Positions 52,880-62,626 are shown, counted from the stretch's first letter. The stretch is 64,000 bases of DNA from an uncultured Prevotella sp. (GCA_934254985.1 CAKQMS010000001.1:62001-126000), one strand, 5' to 3'. A program made the numbers and translations. Notes: generated from the letters alone by a model not told the origin.

Positions 52880-53596
52880 ATGAAAAAAATAGCAATTATT
52901 ATGTTGATGTTAGGCATTTTGAGCTTCGAAAGCTTTGCTCAAAGCCGAGTAGGAACATTCTCTATCATACCTAAGATAGGAACAAATATCGCAAGTGTGA
53001 GCAACAACGGACTCTACATAGCTATTAATGACAAGTTAGATAGCAAGTCAAACACTGGTCTTACATTTGGTGTAGACTTGCAATATCAAGCAACCGACAG
53101 AGTCGCATTATCTGCAGGCATTGGCTATTCACGTCAAGGATATAGATATGACGACACAAAATGGAAGTCAGAATCCGAATCAACAACAGAATATGATGTA
53201 TATGAAACATGGACTGACTTTCACCAAAACATAGACTACCTTACAATCCCTGTAATGGTTAAATACTATCTGTTCCCTAACTTCACAATTGGAGCAGGTG
53301 TACAGGCTGGTTTCATCCTTGATAACAAATGTAGCTACGAGGTATCATCATACAAAGAATATCCTAATGGCTTACGAGAATATTCAAACAAATCAGAAGT
53401 TGAAGAGATAGAATTCACAAGCAAAACTATGAATGCCTTCGACCTATCCATTCCAATCTCTGCATCTTATGAATATATGAATGTAGTCGTTGCAGCCACA
53501 TACAACCTCGGCTTGACAAGAATCTTCAAAGCTCCTTTGGATAATTGTCACAACAGAGTGGTATCATTCACCGTTGGTTATAAATTCGATTTATAA
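52880..53596 (+). CDS. outer-membrane beta-barrel protein (porin family)
   Basis: 238 residues from the ATG at 52880 (an ATG 9 nt upstream is also in frame). Signal peptide MKKIAIIMLMLGILSFESFAQ, then an eight-stranded type barrel of the OMP_b-brl_2/PorT-like family: alternating aromatic/polar strands (IPKIGTNIASV, LTFGVDLQYQATDRVALSAGIGYSRQGY, LTIPVMVKYYLF, FTIGAGVQAGF) and a terminal VSFTVGYKFDL with C-terminal hydrophobic residue. Specific function unknown. Confidence 0.87.
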   Translation: MKKIAIIMLMLGILSFESFAQSRVGTFSIIPKIGTNIASVSNNGLYIAINDKLDSKSNTGLTFGVDLQYQATDRVALSAGIGYSRQGYRYDDTKWKSESESTTEYDVYETWTDFHQNIDYLTIPVMVKYYLFPNFTIGAGVQAGFILDNKCSYEVSSYKEYPNGLREYSNKSEVEEIEFTSKTMNAFDLSIPISASYEYMNVVVAATYNLGLTRIFKAPLDNCHNRVVSFTVGYKFDL

Positions 53597-53683
53597 AAAA
53601 GAAAATTGCTTATTAAGCAAGAAACTGCCTATAACAAGCAAGAGAACTAATAATAACAAGCAAAAGATAAAATAAACAAGGAC

Positions 53684-54883
53684 ATGCCCCTCACTCCCGA
53701 ACAAATAGCGATAATCCGCAAAAAGGAAGCAGCAAAGCCTGATGCCTTAAAGCGCGATAACCTCACGAACTATCGTGAGGGCTATTTCTTCATCACCCTA
53801 AACACCAGAAACGAATCTCCGATACTTAGCACCATAGAGGGCGAAGTCGGTATGCCAACAGGTAGCCCTAATGCTCCCCATTGTAAATACACACCACTTG
53901 GTGCAAAAGTAAAAGAGATGTGGGAGACGATACCTACAATATGCAATACTGCCGAAATTATAGCATGCGAAGTGATGCCAGAACATTTTCATGGACTTCT
54001 TCGCTTAAAGCCCGGGAATCAAAAGCATTTAGGGCATATAGTAGGTGGCTTCATGGGCGGATGTACCCATTGTTATTGGGATTTATTAGGCATAGATTGG
54101 CATACAACCCGCTTTGACCAAGGCGCGAACGCGCTCATACAAGACCGCGATCGCGACCACACATGTTCTTTCCGTGGGCCTTCGCTCTTTGTGCGTGGCT
54201 ATAATGATGTGGTGCCTATCACTCAAGAAGAGGTTGATATAAAGATTGAATATATACGCCGACAAGCAGAGAGAAGATTGATAAAAGGCGAGAAAAGCAA
54301 CCTTTTTAAGATTTATAGGAATAAACATTCGAGGAACTGGCGAGAGGATGTAGTGATGAATGCCATTGCTGCCGACAGATTCTTCAAGCAAAATGAAAAG
54401 GCAAAGAAAGATGCACAACAAAATGTAAGGCTAAGGCTAAACTACGATTCACAATCTGTAGCTCTTGACTATCTTGGCAATCTTGAGCTACTGGCAAGCG
54501 AAAAGACTATACCTTTGATTTGTCATAGAGCCGATGCCAAACGCTTTGAAGAACAAAAGAGCATCGTACTACAAGCAGCTCGCAATGGATGGACTGTTGT
54601 CTCTGCATTTATATCTCCAAAAGAGAGGGAGATAAGAAAGATACTATTGAGCGAACTGCTACCATTCATAGAAATAATGGACAATGGCTTCTCTGATAGA
54701 TATAAACCTACTGGTACAGCCTTCTATGCCTGTGGTGAACGTCGAATGGTACAGATTAGTTGCTGGAACTATAAGTATGAACGAGAATCCGTTATTTGCC
54801 GTGAGATGTGCTTGGTGATGAATGAGCTATCACGAGTTATCAGCAAGCTGCCAGATGATTGGTGGAAGCAGATGAAAATATAA
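53684..54883 (+). CDS. REP-associated (Y1, HUH) transposase with extra C-terminal domain
   Basis: 399 residues. The N-terminal half is a Y1/RAYT-like HUH nuclease: YREGYFFITLNTRNE, the metal-binding H101-F-H103 in EVMPEHFHGLLRL, the RGYNDVV turn and the candidate nucleophile Tyr190 in IEYIRRQAERR. Such enzymes nick and join single-stranded palindromes. The C-terminal part (about 270-399) is not needed for the Y1 fold. It looks Rossmann-like (LQAARNGWTVVSAFISPKER, PFIEIMDNGF, RMVQISCW), recalling SLOG/DprA-type folds. No transposon ends surround the gene; REP-like repeats lie 0.9 kb upstream. Confidence 0.85.
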   Translation: MPLTPEQIAIIRKKEAAKPDALKRDNLTNYREGYFFITLNTRNESPILSTIEGEVGMPTGSPNAPHCKYTPLGAKVKEMWETIPTICNTAEIIACEVMPEHFHGLLRLKPGNQKHLGHIVGGFMGGCTHCYWDLLGIDWHTTRFDQGANALIQDRDRDHTCSFRGPSLFVRGYNDVVPITQEEVDIKIEYIRRQAERRLIKGEKSNLFKIYRNKHSRNWREDVVMNAIAADRFFKQNEKAKKDAQQNVRLRLNYDSQSVALDYLGNLELLASEKTIPLICHRADAKRFEEQKSIVLQAARNGWTVVSAFISPKEREIRKILLSELLPFIEIMDNGFSDRYKPTGTAFYACGERRMVQISCWNYKYERESVICREMCLVMNELSRVISKLPDDWWKQMKI

Positions 54884-54949
54884 GCAGATAGGAACTGGCT
54901 AAAGAATTAAAGAATAGAAAGGACAAAGCAAATAAATAATGCAAATAAA

Positions 54950-55003
54950 AAAACAGAATAAAGAATACTAAAAGCAAGATTCTTTATTCTGTTTTCTTTT
55001 TAT
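54950..55003. terminator. bidirectional terminator between RAYT and luxS
   Basis: Perfect 17-bp stem (54950-54966 with 54979-54995), 12-nt loop, T-rich on the plus side (CTTTTTAT) and T-rich on the minus side as well. Serves the convergent transposase and luxS genes. Confidence 0.85.
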
Positions 55004-55023
55004 CCATGTATCTGTTTATCAGT

Positions 55024-55509
55024 TTATTCAGCCTTTTCAGGATAGTTAAGATTCTCAGGCTTAATATTCTTCAACACCTTGAGATATTGCTTAGCTTCAT
55101 AGCGAGCCATAGGCAGATCATGAAGCAGATAGTTGCCACAGTCCTGAGGTTCTGTCCCTGGTACAACACCATCGTAGTTAGCAACAAATTCGAAGGTATC
55201 TATCATGAGCTTAACAATCTCTTCGCTCTTCATATCACCCTTCATAAGGAGATAGTTACCTGTAAGACAACCCATTGGTCCCCAGTAAACTATACGATCT
55301 TGCCATTCTTCGTTATTGCGGAGATATGTTGCAGCAAGATGCTCGATAGTATGCAAAGCACCAGGATGCAAAGCTGGTTCACGATTAGGAGCCTTCATAC
55401 GGATATCGAAAGTTGTAACAACATCGTTGCCAACGTTATCCTTGCGGCTAACATATATTCCAGGCAATAGTTGGTTGTGATCTATTGTAAAGCTTGGTAT
55501 TTTCTTCAT
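55024..55509 (-). CDS. luxS: S-ribosylhomocysteine lyase LuxS
   Basis: 161 residues. Splits S-ribosylhomocysteine into homocysteine and the AI-2 precursor DPD. Metal site HTIEHLAATYLRN (HxxEH), the catalytic cysteine in GPMGCLTGNY and the third ligand in the PQDCGNYLLHDLPMA region are present. Downstream of pfs in the same orientation (76 nt apart), so the two consecutive steps of the activated methyl cycle are encoded together. Confidence 0.96.
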   Translation of the reverse strand: MKKIPSFTIDHNQLLPGIYVSRKDNVGNDVVTTFDIRMKAPNREPALHPGALHTIEHLAATYLRNNEEWQDRIVYWGPMGCLTGNYLLMKGDMKSEEIVKLMIDTFEFVANYDGVVPGTEPQDCGNYLLHDLPMARYEAKQYLKVLKNIKPENLNYPEKAE

Positions 55510-55585
55510 TTCTTTTAGTTTTTATTATTATGATTGCCATAAACTTAGGCTATCAGCAAACAGCCGACAACCTATCAGTAAATAA

Positions 55586-56260
55586 CTATAGACTATTAAT
55601 AAAATTCTTGGTCACATTGAAGCTTCCTTCTGCCATACGATTCCAGAAGTCGAAATACTGTGCAGCCTTCTCGTCCTTCAAAGGCACATCGCTGATGATT
55701 CTGAACGAGATGAATGGCACTTGATATTTATGACAGGTCTGCGCTATAGAACAGCTCTCCATATCAACAGCCTTAGCCTCCGGGAAATGATTAAGGATAT
55801 CAGCCATCTTCTCCTTGCTATCTACAAACCATTCACCGCTAACAATAAGACCTGCAGTAACATTACCACAATTCAAAGCCTTTTCTACAAATTCAGCAGG
55901 ACTCTTAAATCGAGCTGGCAGTCCCATTATCTGTCCATATTCGCATTCGCTTCCGCAATATGCATCGTGGTATGTACACTCAGTAGATACAACAACATCC
56001 AATGGCGACATCTCTATATCAGCACCTCCAGCAACACCCGAAGATACAACAAGATCTGGTTGATAATGGTTTATCATCTCTACTGCACCAATAGCAGAAT
56101 TAACCTTTCCGATACCGCATTGTTGCAACACCACTTCGTTGTTGCCAATATTGCCACGAACGAAATCATTGTGGTTCCAACGTTCCTTGGTTGAGTCTTC
56201 GAGCAAGCTGATAAGCTGTGCAAACTCCTTGTCCATAGCAACTATTATTCCTATTTTCAT
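55586..56260 (-). CDS. mtnN: 5'-methylthioadenosine/S-adenosylhomocysteine nucleosidase
   Basis: 224 residues. Hydrolyses SAH (and MTA), supplying LuxS with its substrate. MKIGIIVAMDKEFAQLISLL gives the catalytic Glu, LVVSSGVAGGADIEMSPLDVVVS the phosphorylase-like loop, and AVDMESCSIAQTC the purine-binding Met-Glu with a nearby catalytic Asp in FRIISDVPL. First gene of pfs-luxS with its own promoter. Confidence 0.95.
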   Translation of the reverse strand: MKIGIIVAMDKEFAQLISLLEDSTKERWNHNDFVRGNIGNNEVVLQQCGIGKVNSAIGAVEMINHYQPDLVVSSGVAGGADIEMSPLDVVVSTECTYHDAYCGSECEYGQIMGLPARFKSPAEFVEKALNCGNVTAGLIVSGEWFVDSKEKMADILNHFPEAKAVDMESCSIAQTCHKYQVPFISFRIISDVPLKDEKAAQYFDFWNRMAEGSFNVTKNFINSL

Positions 56261-56294
56261 AATCTATTTCGAGTATTTTCTTATTTCTGGGTTG

Positions 56295-56302
56295 CAAAAG
56301 TA
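56295..56302 (-). promoter_or_regulatory. -7 box of the pfs-luxS promoter
   Basis: TACTTTTG on the minus strand, 35 nt before the pfs ATG; a TTTC lies 20 nt upstream of it at the -33 position. Confidence 0.5.
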
Positions 56303-56367
56303 AGAAAAAAAACTGAGCCTGCGAAATGTTTTCATATAATAAGGTATGCCGTGTCATATTTTTGCTG

Positions 56368-56404
56368 TATCTTTGCAGAGATATATAAACGATGGCTTGC
56401 CATC
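56368..56404 (+). promoter_or_regulatory. promoter and start-proximal hairpin of the yfhO-like gene
   Basis: TATCTTTG (56368-56375) followed 15 nt later by GATGGC-TT-GCCATC (56391-56404), a perfect small hairpin ending at the base before the ATG at 56405. The box overlaps a longer in-frame ORF start (56351), so that start is rejected. Confidence 0.5.
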
Positions 56405-58924
56405 ATGATGGAAGTAGAAATCAATAATAAACAAATGGAAAAGATAAAAAGACTATTACCAGAAGTGCTCGTAGTAGCACTATTTGCAGTTATTGCCTTT
56501 GTCTATTTTATGCCAGCCGACCTTGACGGACGTATTCTTTACCGTCACGACTCACAGGCAGGACGAGGACTTGGACATGAGGCTACCGAATACTATCAAC
56601 GTACAGGCGAGAGAACACGCTGGACAAACAGTGCCTTCAGCGGAATGCCAACATTCCAGACAGCACCTTCTTATAACAGCACCCAAGGTCTCTCAGCCAT
56701 TGCTAAAGCTTATCATCTTTGGCTTCCCGACTATGTATGGTATGTTTTTGCCTACCTACTTGGTTTCTACATTTTGCTCAGAGCATTCGACTTCCGTCGC
56801 CAGTTAGCCGTCCTTGGCTCTATCATCTGGGCTTTTTCTTCCTATTTCTTCATCATTATCGCAGCCGGCCACTATTGGAAAGTAGAGGCTCTTGCCTATC
56901 TGCCACCATTAATAGCAGGTATTGTGACATGCTATAAAGGAAAATACCTATGGGGATTTGTGCTCACAGCACTATTCTCAGCCCTTGAAGTCATTGCCAA
57001 CCACGTGCAGATGACCTACTATTATCTGTTCATCATTCTCTTCATGATTATTGCCTACTTAGTTTCTGCTATCAGAGAAAAGAAGTTGGCACAGTTTGCT
57101 AAAGCAACAGCCGTTTGTGCTGCTGGTGGATTGATTGGTATCTGCATGAATATCTCTAACCTATACCACACATGGGAGTATAGCCAAGAGAGTATGCGTG
57201 GCAAGAGTGAGCTCGTGAAAGCAAACTCGGCTAATCAAACCAGCTCTGGTCTCGACCGCGACTATATCACCCAATGGAGCTATGGTATTGATGAAACGTG
57301 GACACTCCTTGTACCAAATGCTAAGGGTGGTGCTTCAGAACCATTGACACGCAACGAGACAGCCATGAAGAAGGCTGATCCTAACTTCATGCCTGTATAT
57401 CAGCAGATAGGACAATATTGGGGCGACCAGCCAGGAACAAGCGGTCCTGTATATGTTGGTGCTTTCGTTATGATGCTGTTCATCTTAGGATTGTTCATCG
57501 TTAAGGGCGGAATAAAATGGGCTTTACTTGCAGCTACGATACTCTCGATATTGCTATCGTGGGGACACAACTTCATGCCATTCACCAACTTCTTCCTCGA
57601 CTATGTTCCGATGTATGCCAAGTTCCGTACTGTGGCATCAATACTCGTTATAGCCGAATTCACCATTCCTTTGTTGGCGATGATGGCATTAAAGAAGATT
57701 ATCGACGAGCCAGAGATATTAAACAAAAAGTTGAAATTCGTATACATCAGCTTTGGTTTGACAGCAGGCTTCTGTCTGTTGTTCCTCGTTATGCCAGGAC
57801 TCTTCTTCTCAGATTTCATTTCTGCACAAGAGATGCAGGCATTCCGACAGATACCACAGGAATATCTATCACAGATGTTACCAAACCTCCGTGCTATGCG
57901 TGAGGCTATGTTTGATGCCGACTGCTGGCGTTCATTCATCATCATCGCTATTGGCACATTAATGCTCCTCCTCTTCAAAGCCAAGAAGCTTAAGGAGACA
58001 TGGCTCGTTGCTGGTATCATCATTTTGTGTGGTGTTGATATGTGGGGAGTCAACAAGCGCTATCTGCACGACGATATGTTTGTAGAGGCAAGTGTTAAGG
58101 ATGCTCCTATCACCATGACCGAAAGCGACAAGCAGATACTTCAGGACAAGGGGCTTGACTATCGTGTATTGAATCTTGCTTCAAACACATTCAACGAAAA
58201 CGAGACATCATACTATCACAAGAGCATTGGTGGTTACCATCCTGCTAAGCTTCGTCGTTATCAGGAGCTCATCGACTATCATATTGCTCCAGAGATGAAA
58301 GCTATGATGGGAGCCATAGCAGAAGCTGGTGGCGATATGACAAAGGTTAATGGCGATTCTATCTGGCCTGTACTCAATATGCTCAACACCAAGTATGTCA
58401 TTATGCCTTTGCAGGGCGGTCAGACTGTGCCTATCCAGAACACCTATTCATTTGGCAACGCATGGTTTGTTGACAAGATAACCTACGTTAAGAATGCCAA
58501 CGAAGAGATTGATGCTTTAGGCAAGCTAAACCTCAGACATGAGGCTGTTGCCGACGAGAAGTTTAAGGATATCCTTGGCAATGCAACAGAACAAGGTGGC
58601 ACATCTGTAGCTACTGTCACAGCCTACGATGCCAACCGTTTGGCTTACGACGTGAAGAGCGACAAGGGCGGTGTGCTTGTATTCTCTGAGATATACTACC
58701 CAGGATGGACAGCCACAGTAGATGGTCAGCCTGTTGAGATTGGTCGTGTTAACTACGTTCTTCGTGCTATCAACATCAAGCCAGGAGCGCACAAGGTAGA
58801 GTTGTCATTCTTCCCTAAGACTGTCGACAACACCGAAACAATAGCTTACATTGCCTCAGCAATTCTCCTTTTGGTATTGATATTGGCATTGGTAAAGACA
58901 TTCATGAAAAAGAAAGAAGAATAG
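56405..58924 (+). CDS. YfhO family multi-pass membrane protein
   Basis: 839 residues, about 12 membrane helices. YfhO/PMT-like family: the first long loop carries RILYRHDSQAGRGLGHEATEYYQRTGERTRWTNSAFSGMPTFQ (a GT-C-type acidic loop), followed by blocks of helices up to about 600 and a soluble domain with a C-terminal helix (about 815-833) and a KKKEE tail. YfhO of Bacillus helps glycosylate lipoteichoic acid; here a lipid-linked sugar transfer role is only inferred. One nt before fkp, so probably coexpressed with fucose activation. Confidence 0.85.
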   Translation: MMEVEINNKQMEKIKRLLPEVLVVALFAVIAFVYFMPADLDGRILYRHDSQAGRGLGHEATEYYQRTGERTRWTNSAFSGMPTFQTAPSYNSTQGLSAIAKAYHLWLPDYVWYVFAYLLGFYILLRAFDFRRQLAVLGSIIWAFSSYFFIIIAAGHYWKVEALAYLPPLIAGIVTCYKGKYLWGFVLTALFSALEVIANHVQMTYYYLFIILFMIIAYLVSAIREKKLAQFAKATAVCAAGGLIGICMNISNLYHTWEYSQESMRGKSELVKANSANQTSSGLDRDYITQWSYGIDETWTLLVPNAKGGASEPLTRNETAMKKADPNFMPVYQQIGQYWGDQPGTSGPVYVGAFVMMLFILGLFIVKGGIKWALLAATILSILLSWGHNFMPFTNFFLDYVPMYAKFRTVASILVIAEFTIPLLAMMALKKIIDEPEILNKKLKFVYISFGLTAGFCLLFLVMPGLFFSDFISAQEMQAFRQIPQEYLSQMLPNLRAMREAMFDADCWRSFIIIAIGTLMLLLFKAKKLKETWLVAGIIILCGVDMWGVNKRYLHDDMFVEASVKDAPITMTESDKQILQDKGLDYRVLNLASNTFNENETSYYHKSIGGYHPAKLRRYQELIDYHIAPEMKAMMGAIAEAGGDMTKVNGDSIWPVLNMLNTKYVIMPLQGGQTVPIQNTYSFGNAWFVDKITYVKNANEEIDALGKLNLRHEAVADEKFKDILGNATEQGGTSVATVTAYDANRLAYDVKSDKGGVLVFSEIYYPGWTATVDGQPVEIGRVNYVLRAINIKPGAHKVELSFFPKTVDNTETIAYIASAILLLVLILALVKTFMKKKEE

Positions 58925-58925
58925 T

Positions 58926-61661
58926 ATGAAAAAGCTATTATCATTGCCACCTAACCTCGTAGGGTGGTTTCACGATATAACAGGCTATCCTAAGTCTGAA
59001 TGGTTTTGCACCAACGACCCCATAGACCACAAGCTTGGTTCTGGTGGTGGTACCACATGGTTGCTCACCAAAGCATACGAAAACGAAATGGCAAACTCTG
59101 ATGCCAATAATCAGAAGACATTCGATGAATGGTTGTCTTCTGAGAAGCGCTTGCTGCTTCATGCAGGTGGTCAGAGTCGTCGTCTTCCTGCCTATGCACC
59201 ATCGGGCAAGGTGCTCACCCCTGTTCCTGTATTCAGATGGGAACGTGGACAGCGCTTGTCGCAAGACTTGCTATCGCTACAGATTCCACTCTACAAAAAG
59301 ATTATGGATGCAGCGCCAAGCAGTCTGCATACAATGATTGTTAGTGGCGATGTGCTGATACGAACCACCCAACCTCTTCAGCCTATCCCTGAGGCCGATG
59401 TGGTTTGCTATGGCCTGTGGCTTGGACCTGAGATAGCCAAAAATCATGGTGTCTTCGTATCGTCATGCGACACACCTTCGGTATTGAAGTGTATGCTTCA
59501 GAAACCGTCACCAACAACACTCGGCACAATACAGAAAGATCATTATTACCTTACCGACATTGGTATATGGCTATTGAGCGACAAGGCGGTAAAGGTGTTG
59601 ATGAGCCATAAGGGAGAATACGACTTGTATAGCGAATTTGGTGGAGCTATGGGAACAGATCCTACACTCAACGACGAGGCGGTGAAGGAACTTAAAGTGG
59701 CAATATTACCATTGCCTGGCGGAGAGTTCTATCATTTCGGTACGTCTCACGAACTTCTGTCTTCTACTCTTGCAATACAGAACTTGGTCAACGACCAGCG
59801 ACTGATAATGCACCATTCGCGCAAGCCTCATCCATGCATCTTCATACAGAACAGCATCACCAAGAAGACTGTAGATAGCAGCAACGAAGAGGTATGGATA
59901 GAGAATTCTTATATCTCTGAGGGATGGAGCATCAGCCAAAAGAATATCATTACAGGTGTTCCAGAAAACAACTGGAATATCACTCTCGCCCCTGGTCAAT
60001 GTATCGACATTGTTCCTATGGGCGAAACTCAATATGTTGTTCGTCCTTATGGTTTCAACGACCGTTTTGCTGGCGAAGAACAGCAAAGACCTCAATTCCC
60101 TATTGTCGACAATATCGATGAAGCGGGACTTGTATTAAGATACATGCTCCATCAAGATACCGAAGACGTCAAGGGTAAAGGCAAGGCGATATACGAAAAG
60201 GCACAAAAGATCAGTGCTGAGCAGATATCTGCTACAGCCAATCTCCGTCGCCTATTTGAACAAAGAAGAGAGTTTAGAAAACACAACTGGCCTGCACTTG
60301 CCGACAACTATGAGCATAGCGTGTTCTATCAGCTCGACCTCAACGATGCTGCTAAAGAGTTTAAGGCTAATGGCATAGCAATGCCTAAACCTCTACCAGA
60401 CTCTGCACCTTTGCTCACAAGAATGAAGGATGCCATGTTCCGTGGCGACAACGACAAGGCTTTCGGTCTGCTTAGAGAAGGTATAGTGAAGACTTCAAAT
60501 GCCAATGGTATCAACATCCCTACTCTATCTTCTATATCTAATAAGGTTGCTACCGACCAGATTGTATGGGGACGTTCTCCTGTCAGAATAGATATCGCAG
60601 GCGGATGGACAGACACTCCTCCTTTCTGCCTCATGGAAGGCGGAAGTGTGGTAAACCTTGCCATAGAACTTAATGGTCAGCAACCTATTCAAACCTACGT
60701 AAAGCCATGCCGTGAGCATCATGTAGTGTTGAAGAGTATCGACCTTGGAGCATCAGAGATTGTAGAAACCTACGAACAGCTTGCAGACTTCAAGCGTGTG
60801 GGCAGTCCTTTCTCTATACCTAAGGCGGCATTGGCATTAGCAGGTTTCTTGCCACAATATTCTCAAGAGAAATATCCTGACCTTAAGTCACAACTCATGG
60901 CTTTTGGTTGTGGTATAGAGATAACATTGCTCTCGGCTATACCTGCAGGAAGCGGACTTGGAACCAGCAGCGTGCTTGCTGCAACGGTATTAGGAACCAT
61001 CAACGACTTCCTTTCACTTGGCTGGGACAAGAACGAGATTTGCCACAAGACACTTGTATTGGAGCAGTTGCTAACCACAGGTGGCGGATGGCAAGATCAG
61101 TTTGGCGGAGTGTTGCAAGGAGTGAAACTTCTGCAAACCTGCAAGGGATTCGAACAGCAACCTATCGTTCATTGGTTGCCTACCGACCTCTACACCCAAC
61201 CAGAATATCAGGCTTGCCACCTATTATATTATACAGGTATCACACGCACAGCCAAGACCATTCTTGCAGAGATTGTGCAAAAGATGTTCCTCAACGACCA
61301 CGACCAGGTGGCATTGTTACGCGAAATGAAGGCTCACTCTTTGCAGATGTATGAAGCTATTCAGCGCAACGACTTCCAGGAGATGGGTAAACTTGTTGGC
61401 AAGACTTGGCTACAAAACCAAGCTATCGATGCAGGAACAAATCCTTTGGAGGTAAAGAAACTTACCGACCTCATCGACGACCTTTGCTTAGGTTATAAGC
61501 TTCCTGGTGCTGGTGGTGGCGGATACTTGTATATGGTAGCCAAAGACCCAGAGGCTGCAGCAAGGATAAAGGTTATCCTCAATGCCAATCGTCCTAACGA
61601 CAATGCACGCTTTGTAGGCATGAGCCTCAGCAAGACAGGTCTGCAGGTGAGCAGAAGCTAA
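58926..61661 (+). CDS. fkp: bifunctional L-fucokinase/GDP-fucose pyrophosphorylase
   Basis: 911 residues. The N-terminal guanylyltransferase part (LLHAGGQSRRLPAYAPSGKVLTPVPVF, about 77-102) makes GDP-L-fucose; a beta-helical middle (about 290-390) links to the C-terminal GHMP kinase (VRIDIAGGWTDTPPFC, about 558-572; AIPAGSGLGTSSVLAAT, about 674-690; LPGAGGGGYLYM near 860) that makes fucose-1-phosphate. Same architecture as Bacteroides fragilis Fkp (949 residues), where salvaged fucose decorates capsule and glycoproteins. Coupled to the YfhO gene; a 19-nt tandem duplication spans its stop codon. Confidence 0.96.
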   Translation: MKKLLSLPPNLVGWFHDITGYPKSEWFCTNDPIDHKLGSGGGTTWLLTKAYENEMANSDANNQKTFDEWLSSEKRLLLHAGGQSRRLPAYAPSGKVLTPVPVFRWERGQRLSQDLLSLQIPLYKKIMDAAPSSLHTMIVSGDVLIRTTQPLQPIPEADVVCYGLWLGPEIAKNHGVFVSSCDTPSVLKCMLQKPSPTTLGTIQKDHYYLTDIGIWLLSDKAVKVLMSHKGEYDLYSEFGGAMGTDPTLNDEAVKELKVAILPLPGGEFYHFGTSHELLSSTLAIQNLVNDQRLIMHHSRKPHPCIFIQNSITKKTVDSSNEEVWIENSYISEGWSISQKNIITGVPENNWNITLAPGQCIDIVPMGETQYVVRPYGFNDRFAGEEQQRPQFPIVDNIDEAGLVLRYMLHQDTEDVKGKGKAIYEKAQKISAEQISATANLRRLFEQRREFRKHNWPALADNYEHSVFYQLDLNDAAKEFKANGIAMPKPLPDSAPLLTRMKDAMFRGDNDKAFGLLREGIVKTSNANGINIPTLSSISNKVATDQIVWGRSPVRIDIAGGWTDTPPFCLMEGGSVVNLAIELNGQQPIQTYVKPCREHHVVLKSIDLGASEIVETYEQLADFKRVGSPFSIPKAALALAGFLPQYSQEKYPDLKSQLMAFGCGIEITLLSAIPAGSGLGTSSVLAATVLGTINDFLSLGWDKNEICHKTLVLEQLLTTGGGWQDQFGGVLQGVKLLQTCKGFEQQPIVHWLPTDLYTQPEYQACHLLYYTGITRTAKTILAEIVQKMFLNDHDQVALLREMKAHSLQMYEAIQRNDFQEMGKLVGKTWLQNQAIDAGTNPLEVKKLTDLIDDLCLGYKLPGAGGGGYLYMVAKDPEAAARIKVILNANRPNDNARFVGMSLSKTGLQVSRS

Positions 61662-61682
61662 AGAGGTGAGCAGAAGCTAAAG
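61645..61682 (+). repeat. 19-bp tandem duplication across the fkp stop
   Basis: AGGTGAGCAGAAGCTAAAG occurs at 61645-61663 and 61664-61682. The fkp TAA lies in the first copy, so protein length is unaffected. Confidence 0.9.
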
Positions 61683-61705
61683 ATTAGATAATATAAATCT
61701 ACAAC

Positions 61706-62539
61706 ATGGACTTTAGAACTATAGTAGACATACCAACCCCAGAATTTACCATCGAACCTCAAGAGAAGATGCTCTTCGTAGGTTCATGCTTTGCCGACAA
61801 CATTGGCAAACGCTTTGTCGACGAGATGTTTCTCGCCACGGTAAATCCTTTGGGAGTAATGTATAACCCTGCGAGCATCCTTCATACTATCCAAAGTATT
61901 GAGGATGCTCCAAGGGTAGCATTCCTTACGCTTGGCACCAACCATGTCTACATACTAAAAGAAACTGGCGAGATTGTTGACAACTGTCGTAAGCGTCCTG
62001 CCCGTTTGTTCCATGAAGAAGAGCTTACTGTTGACGATTGTGTAGAGTACTTGCAAAAGGCTGTAGACATACTCAACTCACGCAACAAGGATGTGCAGGT
62101 GGTGGTAACGGTTAGTCCTATCCGCTATGCTAAATATGGCTACCATGGTAGTCAGCTATCTAAAGCCACATTGCAGTTGGCGGCAGATAAGCTTGTGAAA
62201 ACAAATGCCAACTGCACTTATTTTCCTGCCTACGAGATTGTGAACGATGAGCTACGCGACTATCGTTTCTATCGCGAAGACATGCTCCACCCTACCGACC
62301 AAGCTGTGGAATATATTTGGCAGCGACTGCAAGAAACATATCTCAGCAACTCTGCCAAAGACTTCATCGAGAAGTGGAAACCTCTAAAGGAAGCAATTAG
62401 GCATAGACCTTTCAATCCCGACGGAGCAGAATATATAGCCTTTGCCAACAAAACGAAGGAGAACATCGCCAAGCTAAGGCTTCAATATCCACTACTTCCA
62501 CTAATACCTGAAGAATTTGGCATCTTCGCCAATTCTTGA
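61706..62539 (+). CDS. GSCFA domain protein
   Basis: 277 residues, cytoplasmic. The family-defining GSCFAD is at about 27-32 (EKMLFVGSCFADNIGKRF), followed by NPLGVMYNPASI, VVVTVSPIRYAKYGYHGS and a late EDMLHPTDQAVEYIWQ. The Ser of GSC and the Asp-x-x-x-His pattern suggest an SGNH-type esterase or hydrolase, but no activity is established for this family to my knowledge. It lies 44 nt after fkp, in the same orientation. Confidence 0.9.
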   Translation: MDFRTIVDIPTPEFTIEPQEKMLFVGSCFADNIGKRFVDEMFLATVNPLGVMYNPASILHTIQSIEDAPRVAFLTLGTNHVYILKETGEIVDNCRKRPARLFHEEELTVDDCVEYLQKAVDILNSRNKDVQVVVTVSPIRYAKYGYHGSQLSKATLQLAADKLVKTNANCTYFPAYEIVNDELRDYRFYREDMLHPTDQAVEYIWQRLQETYLSNSAKDFIEKWKPLKEAIRHRPFNPDGAEYIAFANKTKENIAKLRLQYPLLPLIPEEFGIFANS

Positions 62540-62626
62540 TATTACAACAATGGTTAAGACACTACACCTAATATAGCATTTCATCAATGCTATTCGTATA
62601 ATCTACTAAAACAAACATCAAATAAT

